64,000 bases of DNA from Euptelea pleiosperma. Taxonomy: Eukaryota > Streptophyta > Magnoliopsida > Ranunculales > Eupteleaceae. Of this stretch, positions 1 through 10,423 are shown one piece after another. Each line of letters begins with the position of its first letter. Position 1 is the first letter of the stretch. Location of the stretch: the NCBI GenBank assembly GCA_035048495.1, contig CM068547.1:24931913-24995912 (forward strand). Direction: 5' to 3'. Below the pieces are notes generated by a model. It was given only the letters and a program-made list of their open reading frames with translations, made no database searches and was not told the DNA's origin. A program made the position numbers and the translations under genes.

Positions 1-991
1 GGAGAGATTTTGGATGGAGATAACCTTAATGTGGAGGGTATTTTTGGAAAATATAGAAAAGCTGCAGAGAGCACTACCTCAGCAGGCTCGAGCTTTAGTA
101 TAGATAATAGATGTGGAAAACCAAATGAAACATTTTTTATCTCCCTCTCAACTGGATGCTCCAAATTACTGATACCTCTGGAATTATGTTCAATTGATAC
201 CTGAAAATAGGCAAACGCGACCGAAGACTCCACACGGGTAGGGGCCAGAGAGTTGCTAGTTTGAGCTACTTGACTCAGCTAGCTTCATTCTGGTTGTAGT
301 AGTGTCTCAAGAGGGGATCCACCTGTGCTGCACCTTTGTTATAAGTTTGGAAACCGCAATGAACCTTTTTAATAATAAGAAATTTTGCATGATAAATTCT
401 CTAAGATAAAATGAGGTCATACCTTGTGTAAAACTCCTACAGAACTTTGAATTCAGTTGTTAAAATTTGGCTCTAAATAGAACTAAAACTAAGGACATGA
501 CTTCAGGCATCAACACTAATATTAAAAATTTGCCTAGTACCACGTATGTAGAACAACTGCTTGATTATAGGGTTGCAGATGGGCTGGGATGGCCTGCTGG
601 GTTTTAAGGCTCAGCCTGTAATGAGCTGGGCTTGGGCAAGGTTTTTAGGTCCATGGGTCAGGTGTGGGCCTGATTTTCTAGGCCCAATTTCTTATCAGGC
701 TGGGCCCCAGCCCAAAGTAGACTTGGTCTATTTTCTGAACTTTATTTCAGTATTCATTTGATCACTTGATCAAATTTCCATTGGTGTTTTTAATCCTGTT
801 ATTCATATTTATGCCATAATATAAGAAATGAGGTAATATAATAGCTCTGTTTTTGCTTCGGTATCTTAAGAGACCCATTTTGCAAGGAAATTGTGATTTT
901 CCTAAAGCTCTGTCTTTACTCTCGTCTCTCTCTAAATGGGTTACACATAGCTCCACTGCTATAACCTTTTCGTTGGCTTTTTTGGTTTCAG
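1..991. other. Left edge; probable intron or 5' flank of the ELMO gene
   Basis: No exon is recognisable here. The first ELMO exon in the window opens at 992 right after a TTTCAG acceptor, so this stretch is either its upstream intron or flanking DNA. A 64-codon open frame at 10–204 has no family resemblance. I see no terminal repeats or duplicated targets. Confidence 0.5.
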
Positions 992-1688
992 GAGGATTGC
1001 TTGCAGAGGCTACAAAAACGCATAGAGGTTGCCTATGATAGTTTAAATCTAGAGCACCAGGTAATATAAAGTCTGAAATCATGTTTGAATTCTTTTTTTT
1101 TATTTGGTAATCTTGTCTTTTTTAAGAATTGAGTAGTTACCCAATTGTGTATAGATTTACCTCTAGAAATCTGCTGATTTGTCTGTCTTAGAAAAATTGC
1201 TGTCATGTATATGGGGATAAGTAATATAAGAAGAGGAGATGTATGATGAACCTGGAGTTCGTCATCCTTATTGATGCTTACCCTTATTGGGTTAATGTGC
1301 TTCACTAATACACTGATCGAGACTGTTTAACATGGGGCCACCTTTTGGATGGGGTATAGCCCAAGAATATGATAGGTGAGGGCTTCTGCTTCCCTTTATC
1401 ATTTACTGTTGCTGTAATATTGTAGGAAGCCTTAAGGGCATTGTGGAATGCTTCCTTTCCTGGAGAAGAACTTCATGGCTTAATATCTGAGCAGTGGAAG
1501 GAAATGGGTTGGCAAGGAAAAGATCCATCCACAGATTTCAGGTATATTAGTCTTTCATTTGTCCCCTTTGCTAGTTTGCAATTTAAGTTATGCTTTTAAA
1601 TTTTGGATTTTATCTGGTAGGGGTGGTGGTTTCATATCCCTGGAGAACTTATTGTTCTTTGCAAGGACCTACCCGGTATGTCTTCTTG

Positions 1689-1722
<34 letters not shown>

Positions 1723-4700
1723 GGTCAGGATCAGGAGACAACATTTTTTACAACAATTTTGGTTTACCCACATGGAAGATGAATCAATAGCTGAATTATG
1801 GTGAGGATGATCTCCTCACCATATAGATCAACCCTACAAAAAATTAGCCTATTCTGAAATTTCTAACCCCATTAAATATGGTTTTCATGTTAACGATAAA
1901 AATAAATGGTCCATAATTCTTCAACTTGTAAACCAGTCTACGAATATCAGAATGATTTGAACTTTTGTGAGGATGATCTCCTCACCATAGAGACCGTCCT
2001 CGCCAAAAATCATCCCATTCCAATACTTCTAATTTATAAATTGGCTCACGCCAATTTTTGTTGTCAAAAACGTTGTGTGAAATAGTTGTCCCCCGATCCT
2101 GACCTATATATATATATATATATATATAGGGTCAGGCTCAGTGGACACATATTTTCACACACAATTTTGGTGTACCCACATGGAAGATAAATCAATGGCT
2201 GATTTTTGGTGAGGATGATCCCCTACAAAAATCAGCCCATTCTGAAATTTCTAACACCATCAAATGTGGGTTTCAAGTTAATGGTAAAAAATAGACGGTC
2301 CATAATTCTTCAACTTGTAAACCATGCTATGAATATCAGAATGATTTGAATTTTTGTGAGGGTGATCTCACCATAGAGACCATCCTCACCAAAATCATCC
2401 CATTCCAAGACTTCTAATTTATATCTTGGCCCCCGATGATTTTTTTGTGTGAAATTGTGTGTGAAAATATGTGTCCGCTGAGCCTGACCTATATATATAT
2501 TATAAGAATCGATACCGTGATTATAATAAGTTCATGCCATACTGGAACTTAAATGATTATATTCCTATTAGTTGGACTCCAAACTTTTTAACCAGAAATC
2601 ATAAATTCCGTCTGCTCATGTCAAATGATTGGCTGGAACTATCTAACCATGGCACTTATATTCCTTTATGTCATGAATGAAGTAGGTTTTTTCTCCTCTT
2701 CTCCTCTCCTCCCCCCAACCCACACACTTACCCAAAAGTTTTTGTCTACTTCTCTATGATGTTAACGGAAAGACAATCTAAGTTGAATGACTAGAGAAGT
2801 AATTTATGGCAGCTAATCCTTTGAACTAAATTGATGGTGGTGCAAACATGGGGGTCATGTTGTAACAACGGCATATTAATTGTAGGGTTTTCTGCCGTTT
2901 TGGAGACATATTGATACGGATACGTTTGATACATTCTGACATGTACACTGTGTCACCTTTAGTATAATGAAAAAAACTGATTTCGAAAAGAGGCCAAGAA
3001 GTACTATTTTAAGTTATACTCAGCTATAATTGTTTGATGTTTTCCCGTCTTATGAATCTATTTATGTCTATTATGTTATTTGATAGCTCTATGTCAAATG
3101 AAATGTATTCTTTTACTCTTCATATAGCTCTTTCCTTAATTTGATTTTAAACAAAACTTCTCGTTTTAATATTACTAGAATATAGTACTATAAAACATTT
3201 GTACGGACACGCTTGCGTTTTGGGCTTCTCAATGGTACTGTATTAGACACCTCGTATTTGTATTGGACACTGACGCACATTTCCTGTCGTTGTTACATAG
3301 ATGCTGGACAATCTAACCACACAGTGAGTTGTCAATGTCATAAGTTGACTTGAAGTTCAAAAATCCAGACTATCCTATTAAACCATTACTTCAGGTCAAC
3401 TTTTCATTTGGTTAGTAATGTCGAAATGGGCTGACTTTCAATGATGATGATGATGATCACCATGGTGAGGACAACTTGCCGTACGACTTGATTGCCAAAG
3501 GCTGATTTATGCATTTCGTCCTCGGTTGTCCCAAATATTTCTATGAGACATATGTTTATGAACTTAGAATCATCAGATTTTCTTAAGTCAGATTGAGTTA
3601 ATTTTTGTCCTAGGATATCCTGACCCATCAGGTGGTGCAATCCAATCCCTCTTTATCATGTGCATTCTTATTAAAAGCGAAAAGCAAGCCAAGGTTATGG
3701 TGCCCTTGCTTCACTTCATGTCACTTAAGCAATTTACAAATTATAATTAAAAAACGATGTGTGTGTGTGTGTTATAATAAAGTAAAATTGAGTTCGAAGT
3801 ACATGAAAATAATTATATAAAAAGAAAAGAAAAAGTTCAGAAGAAGCGTCAAAATCTCCAAATCTTTCTTCTTTGGATGGGAAATGAAAGAAACCTAAAC
3901 GTTAAAGATTGCGTTGATTTTCAAAAAATGTTGAAAAAAAGTTATCCTTTAAGAGAAACCATAGTATGTGATGCACTTAGACTGTGGAAAATTATCAGGA
4001 ACAACAAAAGCAATAAGAGTGAGGGTCGAAAAATTATCCTTAAGCTAGAAAAGTTATTACTTTTCTTCTCTTCCTCCCTTGCCTAGATCTATGTCAGGCA
4101 ATATCTCCTCACCTCACCTGAGGAAATCGTTAAAGAGATTGAAGTAATCACTAACAATCTTCATGTCTATCATATGTATGACATTCTGATAGGACAGCTT
4201 GTTCCTGTCCCTCTGTCCTGATGAAAGCAGTGTTTGAAGTTTCAGCTCAGTGGGATGTGACTCAATCAACATGTCTTGGTTTTGTGGGGTATGGATAAAT
4301 GAGTTTCTTATGTAAGCAACTCACCAGTCATAGTAAACTTTATAATGTGGGATTGAGTTGGAAGTAGTGTTTTTAAAGGCGTGTGAGACTTACGCCTCGA
4401 GGTGTGCCTCGGGGCAAAGCTCTTAAAAAACACCCTGAAGCTCAATCAAAAGGTGTTTACACATCTGAGGCATACACCTCACTCCAAGAGGCATTGACGA
4501 GGCTTATGCCTCTCAGTGAGGCGTACCCCTCATCAACGCTTCTTGGACTAGGCGTACGCCTCAGATGTGCTATTTTTTTGGCACGTTGTTTTAAAAAAGA
4601 AATGAAAAAAGAATGTCAAGATATTAAAAAAAAATAGGTGTCAAAGGGATCTAACATAAAAATAAAAATAAATCATACGTTTTATATTTAAAAAGGACCC

Positions 4701-6565
4701 AACATTGATTGATCTACAATTGATTGATGATGAAATGCTGAATTTGACTTGAACTATCAAGAAGAGGATGTTGTTCATATAATTGATGAAGATGCATTAA
4801 TTTAGTAGAAGATTGAGTCTTTGATTGGTGTTGTACTTTTTTGTTAGTGCTTGGAACTTGGAAATATTCTTTGTTTTTTGAATTTTTGCTACATTTATTT
4901 ATAGATTTAAATACTTATCTACCTAAAAAATGTGTGCGTGTAAGGCTTACGTCTTACGCCTTGAGGCATAAGCCTCAAGGCTTTGGTTAGTGAAGCGCCT
5001 CGCCTCACACCTTAGCGTTTAAAAACACTGGTTGGAACTGACTTGGCAAAGTCTGTACCCAGTTGAATTAGTTTCATTGTTGGTCAAGTTGCACGTTCAA
5101 ACTAAAATTTAATTCCTGTGACATAATTACTCTTTAAAAAGGTAAATAGATGCCTTTATGTCTGTTCAAATTGCACCATATTTTTCTAAGTTATTCATAC
5201 TGCTGTTTGTACGACCTAGAAACAACCAAACCTTTTCATGCAGAAATCCTTCCAGGATCTTCTCCGAAAGCAGGAAGGTGATCGGGCAATGTGGGAGTAC
5301 CCATTTGCAGTAGCTGGTGTGAACATCACGTTCATGCTCATTCAGATGCTTGATCTCGAAGCAGGTTTATATTTTTTGCCTTCTCTTCATGCTTAAAATG
5401 TATCTATTTTGAAGCAAATCTACCAAAATCTCCATAGTCATGAAGCAACTGACTGAAAACTATAAATTTTAATCAAATTCAAAATCCCATATAATCTATA
5501 TTTGTGAAGTGATTATCATAAATCTCAGTATAACTTTTGAAGTCACTAAAACTTACAATATAATCCCAATATAATCTTAACCATGTCGTCTTGGTTTTGA
5601 GGAGAATCCATACAAGTGGCCATGTAAGTGACAAAGTCCATAAAAATTTCAATTAACTTTCCAATGGCTCAGTTGAGTAGATAGGAGTTATGTTGGTTTC
5701 GCTATCTCTTGAGTTGCACGTCAAATCTGTGATTTAATTCCTTGTTAAGTCCTAGTAAAACGTATCAAGAATTGATAATGGTATGAGCTGTGAGGTCGTC
5801 TTGTTAAATTTGGTGGAAGTTCTCTTGAACCCAAAAATGTATTCTAGATGAAAGTCAACTTGCTCGAAAGTAGGATATACTGGGAAGTTGCTATCTTTCA
5901 TCATTCAAATAAGAATTTTCTCGAGTATTATTAACAGAAATAATTCTCTAACTATGCAGTCAAACCGCGGACAATGATGGGGGCGGTTTTCTTGAAGTTA
6001 CTTTCAGGTAAAGTTGGAGCAATTTCTAGTTCACTTTTGATTTATCGTTTTGATTTATGATTTTGGAAGTTGCTGGGTAAGATGGAAGGAGGACATCTTC
6101 TCCACTGGTGCAGTACATGTGGTGTACTAGTGTCAGGGACCAGGGTTGCCTGGAAGATTTCCTAAGCTAAGAACTGGCCCAATTTGATGATCTGAATCAT
6201 CTGATTGACTTCATTTTTATTGCATTCCACTTTAGTTTCCAGATTATTTTGGGTCTAATTTGTGGGCTTATATTGCAGAAAACGAATCTGCATTTGACCT
6301 TCTGTACTGCATAACATTCAAACTGATGGATCAGCAATGGCTTGCAATGCATGCCTCATATATGGACTTCAACGTATGTCTTCAGTCAGTGAGCTCCTAG
6401 CAAAAATATAATACTAACTCTTATTCTTCCCCACATTGTTATACATCTATTTGTTCTTTTCTTCAGATGGTGATGAAATCCACACGCCGTCAGCTAGAAA
6501 GGGAGCTGCTTGAAGATATAACACGCCTGGAAGACATGCCTTCCTACAGCCTCCTCCTCCGATAG
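992..6565 (+). CDS. ELMO/CED-12 domain protein, 3' seven exons (5' end missing)
   Basis: Seven GT–AG exons give 200 residues and a TAG stop: 992–1060, 1426–1541, 1621–1675, 5244–5364, 5960–6007, 6279–6373 and 6467–6565. All phases agree. Recognisable blocks in order are EALRALWNASFPGEELHGL, EQWKEMGWQGKDPSTDFRGG, FISLENLLFFARTYP, WEYPFAVAGVNITFMLIQML, and AFDLLYCITFKLMDQQWL. This is the ELMO domain of the small plant ELMOD-type proteins, probably about 260–270 residues when whole, so roughly 65 N-terminal residues lie off the window. Animal ELMO proteins work with DOCK exchange factors and ELMODs act as Arf-family GAPs; the role in plants is poorly known. No exon is broken, so the gene looks intact. 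Intron 3 is 3.6 kb and filled with transposons. Confidence 0.93.
1723..2104. mobile_element. TA-flanked foldback MITE, copy 1 (ELMO intron 3)
   Basis: The left end GGTCAGGATCAGGAGACAAC mirrors the right end GTTGTCCCCCGATCCTGACC. Both ends abut (TA)n runs, consistent with a TA target (Tc1/mariner-like). The interior contains a second inverted pair around GAGGATGATCTCCTCACCAT. There is no coding capacity. Confidence 0.8.
2129..2489. mobile_element. TA-flanked foldback MITE, copy 2 (ELMO intron 3)
   Basis: The interior is nearly the same as in the element at 1723–2104, but the termini differ. The left end GGGTCAGGCTCAGTGGACAC mirrors the right end GTGTCCGCTGAGCCTGACC. It shares the intervening (TA)12 tract with copy 1, so the two lie back to back in the same intron. 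Confidence 0.8.
2490..4364. other. ELMO intron 3 sequence without recognised features
   Basis: AT-rich intronic DNA. It holds a short (GT)n run near 3760–3770 and no reading frame I can support. Confidence 0.5.
4365..5030. mobile_element. hAT-type non-autonomous element (ELMO intron 3)
   Basis: The ends TAGTGTTTTTAAAGGCG and CGTTTAAAAACACTG are inverted repeats. They are bounded by an 8-bp target duplication, GTTGGAAG at 4357–4364 and GTTGGAAC at 5031–5038 (7 of 8 match). Subterminal sequence is rich in GCCTCGAGGC-like repeats, such as GCCTTGAGGCATAAGCCTCA. There is no transposase. Confidence 0.82.
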
Positions 6566-7037
6566 TGCGACTGTTGAAACATTTGTTTTTTCTCCCACGT
6601 TTCGCATTGCTTTCTTTTTTTTCCTATGTTTCTACTCTGGTTTTGATACGGTGATCCACTGTCCGACCAGGGGCTATTTTCCTTTTTTTGAGATTTCGAA
6701 TGGTTTGGGTTCGATGTTTAAAGACTAAATCTAGTAATTCAAGTGTAATTACGTTCAAGTTTCATTCTCCCTTGATGAGGGAGAATCTTAACCCACGCAC
6801 ACAGGTTGATACACAATTTTGGGGCAAGAAGTCGTGTTACCAGACTCATTGGAGGCTGAACATGAGAACAGCTCAAAGAAGCGATTATTAAGAACTGGAA
6901 TGTGTGTTCATTGATTCAATTTGCAAATCGTCAATTTGTGGTCGGTCAGCAGCTTTGCTGATGGACTTCGTGGTTAGCAAAGTTTTATTTGTAAGTATTC
7001 TGAATAAAGTACCATGTCTGTCATCAACATTGTCGAC
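6566..7037 (+). other. ELMO 3' UTR and flank
   Basis: Sequence after the ELMO stop codon. It is pyrimidine-rich at first and then featureless; short open frames here have no family resemblance. Confidence 0.5.
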
Positions 7038-7310
7038 AGACTACAGTATGAACCATGTGGCGGACTCACTGACCTATGGATGTTTGGCCCAACTCAAAGT
7101 GGGCCTACAGACCAAAATTAGCCTGATTAGGGATTTCTAAACATTGGATTAGTTGATTTTTAACAATGGAATTCGAGCATTATTTGCGGTATAAAGATTC
7201 CAAGTTTTGAAATCACTAATCAAGGCTGATTTTTGGTATGTAGGGATGGGCCAAACTTACATTCAGTCAGTAGTCTCTAAAAGTCTGCCACGTGGCTCAT
7301 ACTGTGGTCC
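7038..7310. mobile_element. Family A foldback MITE
   Basis: The outer arms pair: GACTACAGTATGAACCATGT on the left against GCCACGTGGCTCATACTGTG on the right. The interior holds the family core TGGATGTTTGGCC and CAGCCTGATTAGTGATTTCT in inverted orientation. A perfect GCCACGTGGC palindrome lies at 7288–7297. Confidence 0.75.
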
Positions 7311-7579
7311 TTTATCAATGCATGAAAAAGTTTACTACCAGTTGAGCGTGTGCCCGTGTCATTGATGATGATGGCGAACAGCACAGTTCAGTTCTTTGTT
7401 TTTTCAACTGCATCTGCTTTTGTGGAATATCGGTTCGTAGATGGTGCTGTGCCTAGTGGATGAGCAGGGGACGTAATTCACGTGCTACTTTAGTAATAGA
7501 ATATAAAATTATACAACATTTTTTTAAAATTGATTAATTTAAACATTGATATTACTCTTTTACAATATTAAATAGAAAT

Positions 7580-8400
7580 AAATTTTTTTATTTTTATTTT
7601 TATTTTTATCAGTAAGATAAAATTATATTAAAGGAGGGCTGAGAAGGCCCAAAAGGCTATACAGCAAAAACGCAAAAAGACTACAAAACAAGCACAAGAA
7701 CACCCAACACCTTGAACCCAAACCATTCTTAGGATACCAAACGATCTCACCGGGCAACAAAATCTTCAAATTTGAAATAATTCAACTCAGAAATAGTTGA
7801 CGCCCAATGATACATAGAAGCTTTGACGTTCATAATAATCTCCTCCAGGGATGCTTCTTTATCATCGAAAATTCTTTGGTTTCTCTCCTTCCATATCACC
7901 CAACATATAGCAAAATGGATGATCCTCCATAGCTTGCGACCGTGGGAAGAGAAAGCCTTGGTGCTCCAACCAACAAAAGTGTCAAAAACTGAAAGCGGAA
8001 AGACCCGAGAAGTCCCAAAAAGGAGGAGGAAGTGTTCCAAAATCTCCTTCAACACCCTACAATGTATAAGCAAATGAGTCGTGGACTCCTCTCATTGTCT
8101 GCATAGGATACATCGACTAGAGATGTGAAGACCTTGTTTTCTAAGATTCTTCACAGAGAGGATCTTGTTAAACATGGCACACCAAGCGAAGAACATGACT
8201 TTGGTCGGGATGGGAGTGCTCCACAAACGATTGCTTGGGAAGGACCTCTAAGAGGGGGGGTCACAGAAGGAGGAGTAGAACGACTTAACTAAGAATCTCC
8301 CTTTGGAGTCGTGATTCCACCACCTTTTATCCTTGACTCCCTCGACTAATTGGATTCCTTCCAAACGACTTAAATAGAAATAGTTAGGATAAGATCTCAT
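7580..8400 (-). mobile_element. LINE 3' fragment (zf-RVT region)
   Basis: On the minus strand the translation reads PTKVMFFAWCAMFNKILSV, then HLLIHCRVLKEILEHF, then WVIWKERNQRIFDDKEASLE. This is the zinc-binding C-terminal region of plant non-LTR retrotransposon ORF2. An in-frame stop interrupts the cysteine region near 8095. The 3' end carries a (TAAAAA)n tail, seen on the plus strand as TTTTTA repeats at 7582–7609, which is typical of plant LINEs. The 5' part is absent. Confidence 0.82.
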
Positions 8401-8424
8401 TCATTTGGAAACATTCTTAGAGGC

Positions 8425-8660
8425 CACTGCCGTATGGATGTTTGGCTGACCCCTAAATGGACCTACAGACCAAAAGTCAGATCAATTGGTGATTTAGCCA
8501 TTGGATTAAAGTCCTTTTTCATGGATTGGTTGTTAGTCGTAGGATTCCAGCATTATTTGGGGTACTCAGATTCACTGGATAGAAATCACCAATCAAGTTG
8601 AGTGGGCAATATATTAGTCTCCGAGAGTGTGCCACGTGGCTCATAAAGCTGTAAGAATTT
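8425..8660. mobile_element. Family A foldback MITE, partly degraded
   Basis: The core GTATGGATGTTTGGCTGACC at the left and AGTGTGCCACGTGGCTCATA at the right identify the family. GCCACGTGGC lies at 8631–8640. The left outer arm is not recognisable. Confidence 0.65.
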
Positions 8661-8789
8661 TTCCAGACGTCTCAGGTAAAAGTGGACTGAAAATAGTACC
8701 GATCACATGGACTTTGTCGTAGCACACGGTGGTGTCTATGCACCATGACAACGTCCAAGAGACTGAAAAGTTTAAGATCATACGCACCA

Positions 8790-9480
8790 TCAAATGATCA
8801 AAGAGCCGAAGACGAAGAAAAGCATGGGAGAGTAGCATTGTTGATGTTGATGCACCTCTTCTTCAACTCGAGGAGACCACCACTCCATCCACGTCTTTCT
8901 CTTTCTCTTTCTCTCGTTGATGTCGATGATTCCGCTGATGATCATCTCGAGGTTTGGAAAGTGACCTTTAATCTTGTGCCAGTCCTCACCCCTCTCTTTC
9001 TCATATCGTCTCTCTAGATGAGGGCAGTCTTCAATGTATAGAGTTTGGAGGGCCGTGAGGTGTTGAAGTCCTTCCGGCAAGGATGTTAGATTCTTGCATT
9101 CCCAAATCCGCAAAATCTGAAGCGATGTGAGATTGCCAAGCCCCTCCGACAATGACGTCAACTCAGGCAAACCAGAAATCTCCAATGTACGAAGCGATGT
9201 GAGATTTCCAAGCCCCTTCGGCAAGGATGTTAGATTCATGCATTTCCAAATCCACAAATCCCGAAGTGATGTGAGATTGCCAATACACTCCGGCAAAGAA
9301 ATCAGCTCAGGCGAGTAAAAAATCTTTAAATTCTCAAGGGCTAGCTGTTAAACATCGCAACCCCTCAGACAGAGACAGAGATGTTAGACCATCACAAGAT
9401 TCAATGTGCAAATCTACAAGAGAGTTCAACCCTTGGGTCTCCCATATTTACATAACCAAAATGGGAAATGAGACGTGGAG
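8790..9480 (-). pseudogene. NB-LRR 3' fragment (LRR end), decayed duplicate
   Basis: The minus-strand frame from 9296 encodes four LRR units of the type [20 protein letters not shown] followed by [20 protein letters not shown]. This matches the end of the intact neighbour at 10424–14158. Homology continues upstream to about 9480 but is frame-broken. No NB-ARC domain is present. The 3' flank (about 8650–8850) also matches the neighbour's 3' flank, so this is a tandem partial duplicate rather than a retrocopy. Confidence 0.88.
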
Positions 9481-9984
9481 GTCTTAAAAGAGCTTGTTCT
9501 CCCAGCCCATCGAGAGAGCATAGGAATAAAAGTCCAAAATGTTGGTGGTTTAATTCCCCCCATCAGGATGAAAAAGAGATAAACTAAACTCCAAAAAATG
9601 AGATAAAATAGTTTTTAACATCATCAAACATAGAAATAGAAGTAGAAGAAACCAATGATGAAATGTCAGTCCGTGATTGCTTCGGCTTCACCCTCCACTT
9701 CACTGCAGATCATGCATGTGCAACATTTACTCCTAATGATAATCAAACGGTTATAGTCTTCCTACATTTTGTCCGTGTGTGTATTGCATACTTCTAATGT
9801 TATTTATACACCCTTTTATAGTCTAGTAATGTTGTAGGAAAAACATTCAGTAGGCCGCCAAGTAGTGTGCCAAGCGGCATTTTGCAGGGGTGGACATGAG
9901 AGTCAATGTTTTTTCTCGGAATTTTATAATATTAAGAAAAATGATGTAGAAATCTTTGTGGAAAATTCCTGCCGGATTGTAAGC
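9481..9984. other. Spacer between the resistance gene copies
   Basis: AT-rich sequence with no coding signal or terminal repeats that I can support. Confidence 0.45.
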
Positions 9985-10200
9985 AGATACCAATGACCGT
10001 ACGGATGTGACCTCAGTCCAAAAATCAGATCCATTGGATTAATGTCCTTTTTCATGAATTGATTCTTAACCGGTCCACCGAGGGACTAGCGAAACATCCA
10101 TATGGTCATAGTCCTCAAATAGTATGCCACGTGGCTCGTATTGATTGATGTGACCGCCTTCCGTCACAACATCTTGTGACACAAGTTTTACTCTATTCCT
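9985..10200. mobile_element. Family A foldback MITE, internally shortened
   Basis: It carries GACCGTACGGATGTGACCTC on the left and CCACCGAGGGACTAGC followed by GCCACGTGGC (10126–10135) on the right. The right outer arm GTCACAACATCTTGTGACAC differs from that of other copies. Much of the interior is missing. Confidence 0.65.
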
Positions 10201-10423
10201 AGACGTCTCAAGCAAAAGTGGAGTAAGAAAATAGTACTGATCACATGGACTTTGTCATAGCACACACTGGTACTGGACTTACTTTTTAACATAAAACTTT
10301 GAACAATTTTTGACCAATGAAAAAATGACAACTGTACACCTTGACAACGTCCATGAACTACGGAAAGGAGAGGGTATGCAAGAAGAGACTGAAAAGTTTA
10401 AGATCATACGCACCATCAAATGA

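Noticed and set aside
10..204. 64-codon frame as the first ELMO exon
   Set aside because: It does not resemble the N-terminus of ELMO-domain proteins and has no donor site in phase with the exon at 992.
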